Of a stretch of 64,000 nt of DNA, positions 1 to 14,029 are shown piece after piece. The stretch is from Noviherbaspirillum autotrophicum (GTDB taxonomy: Bacteria > Pseudomonadota > Gammaproteobacteria > Burkholderiales > Burkholderiaceae_D). The position numbers and the translations under genes were made by a program. Each line of letters opens with the position of its first letter. Position 1 is the first letter of the stretch. The DNA lies in assembly GCF_000818395.1 (NCBI RefSeq), contig NZ_JWJG01000028.1, forward strand, positions 732,853 to 796,852. The letters run 5' to 3'. The notes below the pieces were generated by a model. The model did no database searches, had not been told where the DNA came from, and saw only the letters and a list, made by a program, of their open reading frames with translations.

Positions 1-324
1 ATGACAGATGAAACTTGGCACCTCGTAAAGAACACGAGTAAAGTCACTGGTTTCATTGGTGGAAAGTCCAACAAGCCAACGCCGATTCCGCCGCATGAAG
101 TCGACAAGATTCTGCATCAAATGCAGGAAGGCGTTGAAAAGCCGCGCCCGAAAGTGTTGTATGAAGTGGGTGAGTTGGTACGTATTAAGGATGGTCCTTT
201 CACTGATTTCAACGGCAACGTTGAAGAAGTCAACTACGAGAAGTCGCGCGTGCGCGTCTCGGTCACCATCTTCGGTCGCGCCACTCCGGTCGAACTAGAA
301 TTCGGGCAGGTCGAAAAGGTTTAA
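1..324 (+). CDS. nusG: Transcription termination/antitermination protein NusG, 3' part
   Basis: This is the C-terminal 107 residues of NusG. It binds RNA polymerase and links it to Rho or to the leading ribosome. The visible part starts inside the NGN domain ([16 protein letters not shown] resembles the second half of that domain) and ends with the KOW domain ([20 protein letters not shown]). NusG is usually about 180 residues, so roughly 75 lie upstream of the window. The ATG at position 1 is an internal Met, not the start. It precedes rplK as in most proteobacteria. Identity is near certain. Confidence 0.96.
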   Translation: MTDETWHLVKNTSKVTGFIGGKSNKPTPIPPHEVDKILHQMQEGVEKPRPKVLYEVGELVRIKDGPFTDFNGNVEEVNYEKSRVRVSVTIFGRATPVELEFGQVEKV

Positions 325-477
325 TCTGCCACGGTTCAATTATTTGCAGTATGCGCCCTTAGAGCGTCGCACGCTTTGTCGCCTGTGGAATCTAAATAGC
401 AGTAAACCGAGGAGCCCCAATAGCCAGTCGAGCGACGAGCAAACAGGCGCTAACACTCAATCAACGTAGGAGCCATC

Positions 478-909
478 ATGGCAAAGAAAATCATCGGTTT
501 TATCAAGCTGCAAGTGCCGGCTGGTAAAGCCAACCCGTCCCCCCCGATCGGTCCGGCGCTGGGTCAGCGCGGTCTGAACATCATGGAATTCTGCAAGGCG
601 TTCAACGCCCAAACCCAAGGTGTCGAGCCGGGTCTGCCGATTCCTGTCGTGATTACCGCTTTTGCCGACAAGTCCTTCACCTTTGTGATGAAGACCCCGC
701 CGGCAACGATCCTGATCAAGAAGGCTGCTGGCATTCAAAAGGGTTCGGCCAAGCCGCATACTGACAAGGTCGGCAAGATCACCCGCAAGCAAGCGGAAGA
801 AATCGCAACAACCAAGATGCCGGATCTCACGGCAGCTGACATGGACGCTGCCGTGCGCACGATCGCCGGCTCCGCTCGCTCCATGGGCATCACGGTGGAG
901 GGTCTGTAA
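478..909 (+). CDS. rplK: Large ribosomal subunit protein L11
   Basis: L11 (143 aa, full length) binds the GTPase-associated centre of 23S rRNA and forms the base of the L7/L12 stalk. The N-terminal domain carries the proline-rich segment typical of the thiopeptide-binding face ([16 protein letters not shown]). The C-terminal RNA-binding domain ends in [17 protein letters not shown] ribosome-binding site precedes the ATG. The 153-nt gap after nusG is where L1 represses this operon in other proteobacteria; I did not identify an L1 site or a convincing promoter there. The stop codon overlaps the rplA start (TAATG). Confidence 0.98.
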   Translation: MAKKIIGFIKLQVPAGKANPSPPIGPALGQRGLNIMEFCKAFNAQTQGVEPGLPIPVVITAFADKSFTFVMKTPPATILIKKAAGIQKGSAKPHTDKVGKITRKQAEEIATTKMPDLTAADMDAAVRTIAGSARSMGITVEGL

Positions 910-1604
910 TGGCTAAGTTGTCCAAGCGCGCAAAAGCAATCAAGGCAAAAGTTGACCGCACTAAGCTGTATGCATATGACAACGCAATTGCGCTGATCAA
1001 GGAATGCGCGACTGCCAAGTTCGACGAGTCGATCGACGTCGCAGTGCAGCTCGGCGTTGACGCCAAGAAGTCGGACCAAGTGGTTCGCGGTTCCGTGGTT
1101 CTGCCGGCTGGCACCGGTAAGACTGTTCGCGTTGCGGTGTTTGCTTCCGGCGACAAGGCTGAAGCAGCAAAAGCAGCAGGTGCAGACATCGTCGGCATGG
1201 AAGACCTGGCCGACCGCATCAAGGCTGGTGACATGCCTTTCGATATCGTGATCGCTTCGCCTGACACCATGCGTATCGTCGGTACGCTCGGCCAGATCCT
1301 CGGCCCGCGCGGCATGATGCCGAACCCGAAGGTCGGGACCGTGACTCCGGATGTGGCAACTGCTGTGAAGAATGCGAAGGCTGGTCAGGTGCAGTACCGT
1401 ACCGACAAGGCAGGCATTATCCATGCGACGATCGGCCGTAAGTCGTTCGCCGACGCCGATCTCAAGAGCAACCTGTTGGCTCTGATCGATGCGCTGAACA
1501 AGGCCAAGCCGGCAACCAGCAAAGGTGTTTACCTGCGTCGCGTTGCAATTTCGTCGACGATGGGCGCGGGTGTTCGCGTCGATCAGGCGAGCCTGGCTGC
1601 CTAA
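909..1604 (+). CDS. rplA: Large ribosomal subunit protein L1
   Basis: L1 (231 aa) forms the mobile L1 stalk near the E site and in other proteobacteria represses its own rplK-rplA message. The family signature is clear ([14 protein letters not shown] in the middle, then [19 protein letters not shown]). It shares one base with rplK (TAATG), which implies translational coupling. A 295-nt structured gap follows before rplJ. Confidence 0.98.
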   Translation: MAKLSKRAKAIKAKVDRTKLYAYDNAIALIKECATAKFDESIDVAVQLGVDAKKSDQVVRGSVVLPAGTGKTVRVAVFASGDKAEAAKAAGADIVGMEDLADRIKAGDMPFDIVIASPDTMRIVGTLGQILGPRGMMPNPKVGTVTPDVATAVKNAKAGQVQYRTDKAGIIHATIGRKSFADADLKSNLLALIDALNKAKPATSKGVYLRRVAISSTMGAGVRVDQASLAA

Positions 1605-1618
1605 GTAGTGAATTAAGA

Positions 1619-1655
1619 CCTCATGCCCAAAGCGGCATGAGGCGAATCTTTGGGC
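1619..1655 (+). promoter_or_regulatory. Two mutually exclusive hairpins after rplA
   Basis: Hairpin A pairs CCTCATGCC (1619-1627) with GGCATGAGG (1634-1642), 9 bp with a 6-nt loop. Hairpin B pairs GCCCAAAG (1625-1632) with CTTTGGGC (1648-1655), 8 bp with a 15-nt loop. They share bases 1625-1642, so only one can form at a time. Neither is followed by a T-run, so a plain Rho-independent terminator is unlikely. The location, between rplKA and the L10 leader, is one where expression of rplJL-rpoBC is often adjusted. The structures are read directly; a switching function is inference. Confidence 0.6.
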
Positions 1656-1899
1656 TGGACCTGCTTCGGCAAGATGGAAGTAGGGCCAGATTATCAAAGA
1701 CCGTTGGGCGGCGTGCATGTGGTTGGTGCGCAAAGTTAAACACCGGCAGAGCAAATCTCCGGCACCCAACGCAGATGGTGTACCCGAACAAGTTTTGTAG
1801 TCTCAACGCTGGTTTGCCAGTACTGAACTCCTAAACTTCGGACGCCGTGTTCGAACCGATGTGAGGTGTTTTACCAAACATCATTTTTGGAGGTTGATC
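1656..1899 (+). promoter_or_regulatory. L10 (rplJ) leader RNA region
   Basis: This is the 5' leader of rplJ. In many bacteria the L10 leader folds into a long structure with a kink-turn that binds the L10-(L7/L12)4 complex and represses translation. The segment around 1697-1770 (CAAAGACCGTTGGGCGGCG, then CACCGGCAGAGCAAATCTCCGG) has the character of that leader, including an imperfect inverted repeat CCGG...CCGG near 1743-1765. No clear promoter was seen. Assignment as the L10 leader rests on position and general resemblance; a covariance-model search would settle it. Confidence 0.6.
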
Positions 1900-2397
1900 T
1901 TGAGTCTCAATCTGAATGACAAGAAGGCCGTCGTCGCCGAAGTCTCCGCAAAGGTAGCAACTGCGCAGACCATCGTCGTGGCCGAATACCGTGGCATCCA
2001 GGTTGGTCACTTGACGCAACTGCGCGCCAAAGCGCGTGCCCAAGGTGTGTACATGCGCGTGTTGAAAAACACGCTTGCACGTCGCGCCGTCGAGGGTACG
2101 CCGTTTGCTGGCCTCGCCTCCGAAATGACCGGCCCGTTGATCTATTCGATCTCCGAGGACGCCGTTGCAGCTGCCAAAGTCGTTCACGACTTTGCCAAGG
2201 GCAACGACAAGCTGGTTGTTAAGGCAGGCAACTACGCAGGCAAGTCGCTCGACAAAGCGGGCGTTGCTGCGTTGGCTAGCATTCCGAGCCGTGAAGTCCT
2301 CATCTCCCAGTTGCTGGGTGTTATGCAGGCTCCGGTTTCCGGCTTTGCCCGCGCCTTGGCTGCCCTCGCAGCGAAGAAGGAAACCGAAGGCGCGTAA
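1900..2397 (+). CDS. rplJ: Large ribosomal subunit protein L10 (TTG start)
   Basis: L10 (165 aa) anchors L7/L12 dimers to the ribosomal stalk. I place the start at TTG 1900, not at the in-frame GTG 1861. TTG 1900 gives (M)[11 protein letters not shown], which matches the family N-terminus, and TGGAGG (1888-1893) lies 6 nt upstream. The GTG would add 13 residues unlike any L10. The core [18 protein letters not shown] and [11 protein letters not shown] are typical. A rare start codon may limit L10 synthesis, whose protein also represses this message in other species. Confidence 0.95.
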   Translation: MSLNLNDKKAVVAEVSAKVATAQTIVVAEYRGIQVGHLTQLRAKARAQGVYMRVLKNTLARRAVEGTPFAGLASEMTGPLIYSISEDAVAAAKVVHDFAKGNDKLVVKAGNYAGKSLDKAGVAALASIPSREVLISQLLGVMQAPVSGFARALAALAAKKETEGA

Positions 2398-2463
2398 GCC
2401 TTTTGTTCCTTTTGCGTCAGTACCGATTAGATGTAATTACCGAATCAAATTTAGGAGTTTCAA

Positions 2464-2844
2464 ATGGCAATTAGCAAAGACGATATCCTTGAAGCAGTAG
2501 GCCAGATGTCCGTGATGGATCTGAATGATCTGGTCAAGGCATTCGAAGAAAAATTTGGCGTGTCCGCAGCTGCTATGGCAGTTGCCGGTCCGGCAGCTGG
2601 CGCTGGCGCTGGTGCTGCTGCTGCTGAAGAGCAGACCGAGTTCACCGTTGTTCTGTCCGAAGTGGGCGCGAACAAGGTCGGCGTGATTAAGGCAGTTCGC
2701 GAAATCACCGGCCTGGGCCTGAAAGAAGCCAAGGATCTGGTTGACGGTGCACCGAAGCCGGTCAAGGAAGGTGTTGCCAAGGCCGATGCAGAAGCCGCTA
2801 AGAAGAAGCTGGAAGAAGCTGGCGCGAAAGCTGAACTCAAGTAA
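2464..2844 (+). CDS. rplL: Large ribosomal subunit protein L7/L12
   Basis: L7/L12 (126 aa) is the multicopy stalk protein that recruits translation GTPases. The order is an N-terminal dimerisation/L10-binding helix (residues 1-40), an Ala/Gly-rich flexible hinge (about 43-56), and the C-terminal factor-binding domain ([22 protein letters not shown]). It lies 66 nt after rplJ with an AGGAG site. A 271-nt gap with stable hairpins separates it from rpoB, where E. coli partially terminates and processes the transcript. Confidence 0.98.
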   Translation: MAISKDDILEAVGQMSVMDLNDLVKAFEEKFGVSAAAMAVAGPAAGAGAGAAAAEEQTEFTVVLSEVGANKVGVIKAVREITGLGLKEAKDLVDGAPKPVKEGVAKADAEAAKKKLEEAGAKAELK

Positions 2845-2889
2845 TTTCGGCTTGCCAAGGCGAGTCAACATCGCCGGAGTCAAAGTTCA

Positions 2890-2913
2890 GAACTCTCTCG
2901 AAAGAGGGGGTTC
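2890..2913 (+). promoter_or_regulatory. GNRA-capped hairpin between rplL and rpoB
   Basis: GAACTCTCTC (2890-2899) pairs with GAGGGGGTTC (2904-2913), 10 bp including two G-U pairs, closed by a GAAA tetraloop. There is no T-run directly after it. In E. coli this interval contains a partial terminator and an RNase III site that set the ratio of stalk proteins to RNA polymerase subunits. A similar role here is inferred from position. Confidence 0.6.
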
Positions 2914-2950
2914 GGCTTTGGCTCCTTTGTCGTTTTCGAGTTTTGTCGTT

Positions 2951-2986
2951 ACTTTGCCTGTATCAACGTTCGGTTTTAGGCAAAGT
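2951..2986 (+). promoter_or_regulatory. 9-bp hairpin between rplL and rpoB
   Basis: ACTTTGCCT (2951-2959) pairs perfectly with AGGCAAAGT (2978-2986) around an 18-nt loop. It is the second structured element of the rplL-rpoB gap and may act with the hairpin at 2890-2913 in mRNA processing or attenuation. Confidence 0.5.
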
Positions 2987-3115
2987 TGAGGCAGTAGGTA
3001 GTCTAGTTAACGCCGAAGGGCAGAGACTTGAGGTTTCGCAGATGGCAGCGGGTGAAGCACAAAGCCTGCAGCGAGTCCTGAATTCTCCATCCTTCCTGTC
3101 ACTCACGGAGTGTCC

Positions 3116-7222
<4,107 letters not shown>

Positions 7223-7232
7223 GGAAGGAATG

Positions 7233-7255
7233 CCCGCCGGCCATAAGTCGGCGGG
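7233..7255 (+). promoter_or_regulatory. Hairpin between rpoB and rpoC
   Basis: CCCGCCG (7233-7239) pairs with CGGCGGG (7249-7255) around a 9-nt loop, 11 bases after the rpoB stop. AAAA follows instead of T, so it is not a terminator on the plus strand. It is probably a 3'-end stabiliser or processing site in the unusually long (202 nt) rpoB-rpoC spacer. No promoter was evident in the rest of the spacer. Confidence 0.45.
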
Positions 7256-7424
7256 TAAAACAGATTTCGGCAACGTGGGGATGCGGTAACCGCTCCCGGT
7301 ATCGTCGGAACTCTCGCTACGGCATGGCGAAGGGCTCTCCCGGCGATGCGAACAGGGTAATGGCGATTCACCAAGTTCACACCGCGCTGCCAAGCGTCAT
7401 TCACGCCACACTGGAGTGAGAGAA

Positions 7425-10400
7425 ATGAAAGCACTGCTCGATCTATTCAAGCAAGTACAGCAAAGCGAACAATTCGATGCGATCAAGATTGGCCTCGCAT
7501 CGCCTGAAAAAATTCGTTCCTGGTCCTACGGTGAAGTCAAGAAGCCGGAGACCATCAACTACCGTACCTTCAAGCCGGAACGTGACGGCCTGTTCTGCGC
7601 CAAGATCTTTGGCCCGATCAAGGATTATGAGTGCCTGTGCGGCAAGTACAAGCGCCTGAAGCACCGCGGCGTGATCTGCGAAAAGTGCGGCGTAGAAGTA
7701 ACGCTGGCAAAAGTGCGCCGCGAGCGCATGGGCCACATCGAATTGGCCTCTCCGGTTGCCCACATCTGGTTCCTGAAGTCGCTGCCGTCGCGTCTGGGCA
7801 TGGTGCTCGACATGACGCTGCGCGATATCGAACGCGTGCTGTACTTCGAAGCCTACGTCGTGACCGACCCCGGCATGACTCCGCTGAAGAAGTGCCAGAT
7901 CATGTCGGAAGACGATTACGCCGCCAAGTACGAAGAGTACGGTGATGACTTCATCGCGCACATGGGCGCCGAAGGTATCCGCGAACTGCTGCGTTCGATC
8001 GACATCGACCGTGACGTCGAGACCCTGCGTCAGGAGCTGAAGGATTCCAAGTCCGAAGCCAAGATCAAGAAGTACGCGAAGCGTCTGAAAGTGCTCGAGG
8101 CATTCCAGCGGTCCGGCATCAAGCCGGATTGGATGATCATGGAAGTGCTGCCGGTGCTGCCGCCGGAACTGCGACCGCTGGTGCCGCTGGACGGCGGCCG
8201 CTTTGCGACCTCCGACCTGAACGACCTGTATCGCCGCGTCATCAACCGTAACAACCGTCTGAAGCGCCTGATGGAATTGCGCGCTCCGGAAATCATTACG
8301 CGCAACGAAAAGCGCATGCTGCAGGAAGCTGTCGACTCGCTGCTGGACAACGGTCGTCGTGGCAAGGCGATGACCGGCGCCAACAAGCGTCCGCTGAAGT
8401 CGCTGGCTGAAATGATTAAGGGTAAGGGCGGCCGCTTCCGTCAGAACCTGCTCGGTAAGCGCGTCGACTACTCCGGCCGTTCCGTGATCGTGGTCGGTCC
8501 GCAATTGAAGCTGCACCAGTGCGGTCTGCCGAAACTGATGGCGCTCGAACTGTTCAAGCCGTTCATCTTCAACAAGCTCGAACTGATGGGCCTGGCAACC
8601 ACCATCAAGGCAGCGAAGAAGCTGGTCGAGATCCAAGAACCGGTGGTGTGGGACATTCTGGAAGAAGTGATCCGCGAACATCCGGTGATGTTGAACCGCG
8701 CGCCGACGCTGCACCGTCTCGGTATCCAGGCATTCGAGCCGGTACTGATCGAGGGTAAGGCGATCCAGCTGCACCCGCTCGTTTGCGCAGCATTCAACGC
8801 TGACTTCGACGGCGACCAGATGGCTGTCCACGTACCACTGTCCATCGAAGCGCAGATGGAAGCCCGCACGCTGATGCTGGCCTCCAACAACGTGCTGTTC
8901 CCGTCCAACGGTGAACCGTCGATCGTGCCGTCGCAGGATATCGTGCTGGGTCTGTATTACGCGACCCGTGAGAAGATCAACGGCAAGAACGAAGGCATGA
9001 TGTTCCCGGACGTGTCGGAAGTGATCCGCGCATACGACAACAAGGAAGTCGAGCTGACGACCCGTATCACGGTTCGTATCACCGAATACCCGAAGGACCC
9101 GGAGACCGGCGAATTCGTGAAGACGATCAAGCGCTACGAGACCACGATCGGCCGCGCCATCCTGTCGGAGATCCTGCCGAAGGGCTTGCCGTTTACCGTG
9201 CTCAACCGCGCGCTGAAGAAAAAGGAAATCTCGAAGCTGATCAACACCTCGTTCCGCAAGTGCGGTCTGCGAGCGACCGTCGTGTTCGCCGACCAGTTGA
9301 TGCAGTCGGGCTTCCGCCTCGCGACCCGCGCCGGTATTTCGATCTGCGTGGATGACATGCTGGTGCCGCCGCAGAAGCACACCATCATTGCCCAGGCTGA
9401 GCATGAAGTGAAGCAGATCGAGCAGCAGTACGCATCCGGTCTGGTGACTGCAGGCGAGCGCTACAACAAGGTGGTGGACATCTGGGGCAAGGCCGGCGAT
9501 GAAGTCGGCAAGGCGATGATGGACCAGTTGAAGGTGGAAGACGTCGTCAAGCGTGACGGTAGCAAGGGCACGCAGGAATCGTTCAACGCGATTTACATGA
9601 TGGCCGACTCCGGCGCCCGCGGTTCCGCAGCACAGATCCGCCAGCTGGCCGGTATGCGCGGCCTGATGGCGAAACCTGATGGCTCCATTATTGAGACGCC
9701 GATTACCGCGAACTTCCGCGAAGGCCTGAACGTTCTGCAGTACTTCATCTCGACGCACGGTGCTCGTAAGGGTCTGGCCGATACCGCGTTGAAGACGGCA
9801 AACTCCGGTTACCTGACCCGTCGTCTCGTCGACGTGACCCAGGATCTGGTGGTGATCGAAGACGATTGCGGTACGTCCAACGGTGCATCGATGAAGGCGC
9901 TGGTTGAAGGTGGTGAAGTGATCGAAGCGCTGCGCGACCGTATTCTCGGCCGCGTTGCTGCAACGGATATCGTCAATCCGGAAGATCAGTCGACCCTGTT
10001 CGAAGCCGGCACGCTGCTGGATGAAGATGCGGTCGAAGAAATCGAACGCCTCGGCATCGATGAAGTAAAGGTCCGCACACCGCTGACTTGCGATACTCGC
10101 TATGGTCTGTGCGCCAAGTGCTACGGCCGAGACCTCGGCCGCGGCATGCTAGTCAACGCCGGCGAAGCAGTCGGTGTGGTTGCGGCGCAGTCGATCGGCG
10201 AACCTGGCACCCAGCTTACGATGCGTACCTTCCACATCGGTGGTGCGGCTTCGCGTGCGGCGGTGGCATCTTCCGTGGAAGCCAAGTCGAACGGTACGGT
10301 ACGTTTTACCGCGACCATGCGCTACGTTACCAACGGCAAGGGCGAACAGATCGTCATTTCCCGTTCTGGCGAAGTGCTGATCACTGACGACCACGGCCGT

Positions 10401-11666
10401 GAGCGCGAGCGTCATAAGGTGCCGTACGGCGCGACCCTGCTGGTCAAGGATGGTTTGGCCATCAAGGCCGGCACTGCACTGGCGACCTGGGATCCGCTGA
10501 CCCGTCCGATCATTACCGAATACGGCGGCACGGTGAAGTTCGAGAACGTCGAAGAGGGTGTGACCGTTGCGAAGCAGATCGACGAAGTGACCGGTCTGGC
10601 AACGCTGGTGGTCATTGATGCGAAGCGCCGCGGACCGTCCACCAAGGTGGTGCGTCCGCAGGTGAAGCTGCTGAACGAAAAGGGCGAGGAAGTGAAGATC
10701 GCCGGCACCGAACATGCAGTGACGATCGGCTTCCAGGTCGGCGCGCTGATTACGGTGAAAGACGGTCAGCAAGTATCGGTGGGTGAAGTGCTGGCACGTA
10801 TCCCGACCGAGTCGCAGAAGACCCGTGACATTACTGGTGGTCTGCCGCGTGTGGCCGAGCTGTTCGAAGCACGTTCGCCGAAGGATGCCGGCATGCTGGC
10901 GGAAGTCACTGGTACGGTTGCGTTTGGTAAGGAAACCAAGGGCAAGCAGCGCCTGGAAATCACGGATATGGAAGGCAACAAGCACGAGTTCCTGATTACC
11001 AAGGACAAGCAAGTGCTGGTGCACGACGGTCAGGTAGTGAACAAGGGCGAGATGATCGTGGACGGCCCGGCCGATCCGCAAGACATCCTGCGCCTGCTCG
11101 GTATCGAAGCGCTGGCCCGCTACATCGTCGACGAAGTGCAGGACGTGTACCGTCTGCAGGGCGTGAAGATCAACGACAAGCACATTGAAGTGATCGTGCG
11201 CCAGATGCTGCGTCGCGTGCAGGTGGTTGATGCCGGCGATACGTCCTACATCCCGGGCGAGCAAGTGGAGCGCTCCGAGTTGTTGGACGAAAACGATCGC
11301 GTCATCGCCGAAGGCAAGCGTCCGGCAACGTACGAAAATGTCTTGCTCGGTATTACCAAGGCATCGCTGTCGACCGATTCGTTCATTTCCGCAGCGTCGT
11401 TCCAGGAAACCACCCGCGTGCTTACCGAAGCCGCGATCATGGGCAAACAGGACGGCCTGCGCGGTCTGAAGGAAAACGTCATCGTCGGCCGCCTGATCCC
11501 GGCAGGTACTGGCTTGGCTTACCATCGTGCCCGCAAGGAAAAGGAAACGTGGGAAGCCGAGGAGCGCAGCGCGCTGTTGCAAGCCGAGGAAGCGGCACGT
11601 GCTGCCGAATCCGAAGCGGCTGCCACGACGGAAGTCAACGACGAACAGGGCGGCGGCGAAGCCTGA
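7425..11666 (+). CDS. rpoC: DNA-directed RNA polymerase subunit beta'
   Basis: RpoC (1413 aa) is the largest polymerase subunit. The N-terminal zinc site is present ([20 protein letters not shown]), as is the catalytic Mg-binding loop NADFDGDQM at residues 458-466 with its three Asp, and the second zinc ribbon ([15 protein letters not shown]). ATG 7425 follows a GGAG motif and gives [13 protein letters not shown]; the GTG nine bases upstream is rejected. The C-terminus ends in an Ala/Glu-rich tail typical of Burkholderiales. A strong terminator follows. Confidence 0.99.
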   Translation: MKALLDLFKQVQQSEQFDAIKIGLASPEKIRSWSYGEVKKPETINYRTFKPERDGLFCAKIFGPIKDYECLCGKYKRLKHRGVICEKCGVEVTLAKVRRERMGHIELASPVAHIWFLKSLPSRLGMVLDMTLRDIERVLYFEAYVVTDPGMTPLKKCQIMSEDDYAAKYEEYGDDFIAHMGAEGIRELLRSIDIDRDVETLRQELKDSKSEAKIKKYAKRLKVLEAFQRSGIKPDWMIMEVLPVLPPELRPLVPLDGGRFATSDLNDLYRRVINRNNRLKRLMELRAPEIITRNEKRMLQEAVDSLLDNGRRGKAMTGANKRPLKSLAEMIKGKGGRFRQNLLGKRVDYSGRSVIVVGPQLKLHQCGLPKLMALELFKPFIFNKLELMGLATTIKAAKKLVEIQEPVVWDILEEVIREHPVMLNRAPTLHRLGIQAFEPVLIEGKAIQLHPLVCAAFNADFDGDQMAVHVPLSIEAQMEARTLMLASNNVLFPSNGEPSIVPSQDIVLGLYYATREKINGKNEGMMFPDVSEVIRAYDNKEVELTTRITVRITEYPKDPETGEFVKTIKRYETTIGRAILSEILPKGLPFTVLNRALKKKEISKLINTSFRKCGLRATVVFADQLMQSGFRLATRAGISICVDDMLVPPQKHTIIAQAEHEVKQIEQQYASGLVTAGERYNKVVDIWGKAGDEVGKAMMDQLKVEDVVKRDGSKGTQESFNAIYMMADSGARGSAAQIRQLAGMRGLMAKPDGSIIETPITANFREGLNVLQYFISTHGARKGLADTALKTANSGYLTRRLVDVTQDLVVIEDDCGTSNGASMKALVEGGEVIEALRDRILGRVAATDIVNPEDQSTLFEAGTLLDEDAVEEIERLGIDEVKVRTPLTCDTRYGLCAKCYGRDLGRGMLVNAGEAVGVVAAQSIGEPGTQLTMRTFHIGGAASRAAVASSVEAKSNGTVRFTATMRYVTNGKGEQIVISRSGEVLITDDHGRERERHKVPYGATLLVKDGLAIKAGTALATWDPLTRPIITEYGGTVKFENVEEGVTVAKQIDEVTGLATLVVIDAKRRGPSTKVVRPQVKLLNEKGEEVKIAGTEHAVTIGFQVGALITVKDGQQVSVGEVLARIPTESQKTRDITGGLPRVAELFEARSPKDAGMLAEVTGTVAFGKETKGKQRLEITDMEGNKHEFLITKDKQVLVHDGQVVNKGEMIVDGPADPQDILRLLGIEALARYIVDEVQDVYRLQGVKINDKHIEVIVRQMLRRVQVVDAGDTSYIPGEQVERSELLDENDRVIAEGKRPATYENVLLGITKASLSTDSFISAASFQETTRVLTEAAIMGKQDGLRGLKENVIVGRLIPAGTGLAYHRARKEKETWEAEERSALLQAEEAARAAESEAAATTEVNDEQGGGEA

Positions 11667-11686
11667 CTGCTGTCATCCTGATGAAA

Positions 11687-11719
11687 AACGGCACCGAGTT
11701 TTCGGTGCCGTTTTTTTTT
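11687..11719 (+). terminator. Rho-independent terminator after rpoC
   Basis: AACGGCACCGA (11687-11697) pairs with TCGGTGCCGTT (11702-11712) around GTTT, followed by an unbroken run of T to 11719. The A-run on the other side means it can also serve the convergent minus-strand gene ending at 11744. Confidence 0.95.
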
Positions 11720-11743
11720 ACATTCCAGTCTCGCGCTGCGCAC

Positions 11744-13624
11744 CTACTTCAGTTGCACCAGCGGCGTGCCCTTGTCGATCACTTCCCGGCAATCGCCCTT
11801 GAAGGTGGCATTGTCGTAATCGCTCCAGCCGTAGCTGTCGACATAGCGCTTGTGCGTCTTGAACTTCTTGTTGAAAAAGCTCCATTCCAGCTGTTCCGAG
11901 CCATAGCGGATATCCGCCATATCGAGCAGCGAATGAAAGATATTTTCTGTAGCCAGTTTGGCGCGCTTGTTTTTCTGCAGCTGAGTGACTTTTACTGGAT
12001 GGGTCAGACGATAAAGGTCTGAATACCACACCAGCGCCGGGACATGAAATTCGAATTGCGTGTTGTGCCCGTGAAAGGCTAGCTTGCAGGTGCCGTCGTA
12101 CAGCGTTTGGCCGTGATCTGCCACGTACATCATGGTTGCCATGCGCTTGGAGGATTTCAGTGCGTCGATTACCTGCGACAGAAACCAGTCGGTGTACAGG
12201 ATGGAATTATCGTAGCTGTTGTTCAGCTGCGCCTTTATCGCCAGATCCGTATAGGCAGGATTTTCGACGCCGAACAAGGAAGGCTGCCATTTGTCGTACT
12301 CTTTCGGATAACGATGGCTATAGTTCCAGTGGCTGCCGAGCGTGTGCAGCACGATCAGCTTCTTGCTTGCCGCATCATCGATTGCGCTTCGGAGCGAAGC
12401 CAGCAGGATTTCATCGTAGCTAGAGTTGTTGGTGAAGCCGCCGATATTCAGAAACTGCGTCACATCGGCTTCTTTCGCAAATACCGAGATGGGAGTGTCG
12501 AACTGCCCGAACGACATCTGGTTCGACAGCCAGTAGGTCTTGAACCCCGCTTCCTTGAATGCAGTCAAAAACGACTTCTCGGAAAAGCCAGCCTGCAGAC
12601 TTTGCATTGCCGGCTTGCGCGAAACGAGGACCGGCACCGACAGGCGTGTCGCCGACACGGCCGTAATGACATTCGACAGGCTTACGAGGTTTGACTCTTT
12701 CTTTAGTCGCGGATTCGTGTCGCGTGCGTAGCCGTTCAGGCTCCACCGGTCGTAGCGAGACGATTCACCAATGACCATCACCACCACTTGCGGCACGTCG
12801 AGTACGCCGGGCTGCTGCGCGCCGAACTTGAACAGCATGCTCTTGTGCGCCAGCTCGGCGAGATACTGGCGCTCCTTCCAAAAGTCGTTACCGAGTACAG
12901 CCAAGCCGAAGGGGCGAGTTTGCCCAAATTCCTTGGCCGAAAACGGGATTTGCGCCCACATCGGCAGCTTCGGTGGCTGCCATGACGCGTTGTCAGCACT
13001 TGCGCCCGTCGAAGTGATGGATTCTGGTGGCAATTCATCCTCATCGTCGTCATCTTCGTCTTGCGCCGCGCTGTCGCTGGCCGCCGAGACGGTAGCCTGT
13101 TTAACGCCGTACTCCTGCTGGTAGAGCCAGACACCGGTCATGGACGCCAGCAAGCAAATCGCAACCCAGCGCGACGGCCCGCGCCAGTCGAGATCATGCG
13201 TGCGCCTTGCAGCTGTCCAGCTCGCGATCCACCAGCCGCTTACGCCCACGAAGATCATGCCCAAAAGCCACACTTTATTGCCGATAAATTCGGCTGCTTC
13301 CTTGGGGCTGGTTTCTGCGATGATGCCAAGATGGTGCGTCGAGATGCCCTGGTTGTAGTACATGTTCAGGTATAGCTCGAGCGGCAAAACAAAAAAGGCG
13401 GGAAGTAATAGCCAGTGAAACCACGCTGGCCGCCCGACTATCGACCAGATCGCAATCCAGGCGACCAGCTCCATTCCCCATATATGAGATGAGTTCGCTA
13501 CGGTCCGGCCGAACAATAGGGGCAGAAACGGCGTAGATGACAAAATCAAATAGGTTACGACGATAAACAGATTTGCTGGCCAAAGCAGCAGTGGCATTGC
13601 AGGCAGTCGAAGCGGGAAACGCAT
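11744..13624 (-). CDS. Phosphoethanolamine transferase-like sulfatase-fold membrane protein
   Basis: This 626-aa protein fits the EptA/CptA/OpgE group, which moves phosphoethanolamine from phosphatidylethanolamine to lipid A, LPS core or glucans in the periplasm. About five membrane segments occupy residues 20-170. The C-terminal alkaline-phosphatase-fold domain has the GESSRYDRWSLNGY motif (E287, S288), a Ser/Thr cluster SATRLSVP (324-331) at the nucleophile position, and zinc ligands in ADHG (D503, H504) and FHGHN (H518, H520). An odd, strongly acidic linker (about residues 189-199) joins the two halves. The usual nucleophilic Thr position may be Ser here. It interrupts the rpoC-rpsL neighbourhood on the opposite strand. 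The exact substrate cannot be told. Confidence 0.8.
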   Translation of the reverse strand: MRFPLRLPAMPLLLWPANLFIVVTYLILSSTPFLPLLFGRTVANSSHIWGMELVAWIAIWSIVGRPAWFHWLLLPAFFVLPLELYLNMYYNQGISTHHLGIIAETSPKEAAEFIGNKVWLLGMIFVGVSGWWIASWTAARRTHDLDWRGPSRWVAICLLASMTGVWLYQQEYGVKQATVSAASDSAAQDEDDDDEDELPPESITSTGASADNASWQPPKLPMWAQIPFSAKEFGQTRPFGLAVLGNDFWKERQYLAELAHKSMLFKFGAQQPGVLDVPQVVVMVIGESSRYDRWSLNGYARDTNPRLKKESNLVSLSNVITAVSATRLSVPVLVSRKPAMQSLQAGFSEKSFLTAFKEAGFKTYWLSNQMSFGQFDTPISVFAKEADVTQFLNIGGFTNNSSYDEILLASLRSAIDDAASKKLIVLHTLGSHWNYSHRYPKEYDKWQPSLFGVENPAYTDLAIKAQLNNSYDNSILYTDWFLSQVIDALKSSKRMATMMYVADHGQTLYDGTCKLAFHGHNTQFEFHVPALVWYSDLYRLTHPVKVTQLQKNKRAKLATENIFHSLLDMADIRYGSEQLEWSFFNKKFKTHKRYVDSYGWSDYDNATFKGDCREVIDKGTPLVQLK

Positions 13625-14029
13625 TATTTGGGCGAACTTTTCTTTCTTGAGAATGCATAACTTTACGCTTGGAAAGAGTTAATCGCTACGTTTCGGTGGA
13701 ATGTGGCTTTTCAGTTGAAGAACTCGGTAAGTGGGCGCCTACTTACACCACTGCATGTTACATGCGGGACCGACAGGGTTGCATTTTTGAACCGTATCGC
13801 CTACGCTGGTTGACGAGGACTGTTAACAACGCTATACTCGCGAGTTCTCGATTTTAGGCTCTTCAGGGCTTAAGCGTTCTTTGGTCAGATTTCCCCGCCT
13901 TTCGCAACGCTTTCCCCCTTTGGTATTGAATCGAACGCGCAGCTCGCGCGAAGGTTTTTCCTCTCGGTTCCAAGTAAATGTTTTTGGAGCTGTATTTTTA
14001 TTAACGTAGTTTTTGTTGGATTTAGACCG
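13625..14029. other. Divergent intergenic region with str-operon leader
   Basis: These 405 nt separate the minus-strand phosphoethanolamine transferase gene from rpsL. The left third is AT-richer and should contain the minus-strand promoter, which I could not pinpoint. A strong plus-strand promoter is at 13810-13838. The remaining 190 nt are the rpsL leader, with one 7-bp inverted repeat (AAGCGTT 13872-13878 with AACGCTT 13906-13912). No convincing gene is present. Confidence 0.6.
13810..13838 (+). promoter_or_regulatory. Sigma70 promoter of the str operon
   Basis: TTGACG (13810-13815) and TATACT (13833-13838) are separated by exactly 17 bp, each one base from consensus. Transcription should begin near 13845, giving a leader of about 185 nt before rpsL. 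This is one of the best promoter matches in the window. Confidence 0.8.

Noticed and set aside
735-1769. 344-codon minus-strand open frame opposite rplK-rplA
   Set aside because: It is antisense to two certain genes and its translation is His/Arg/Cys-rich low-similarity text; such frames arise from codon bias in GC-rich DNA.
7443-9758. 771-codon minus-strand open frame opposite rpoC
   Set aside because: Antisense shadow of rpoC; repetitive His/Asp/Arg composition without any motif.
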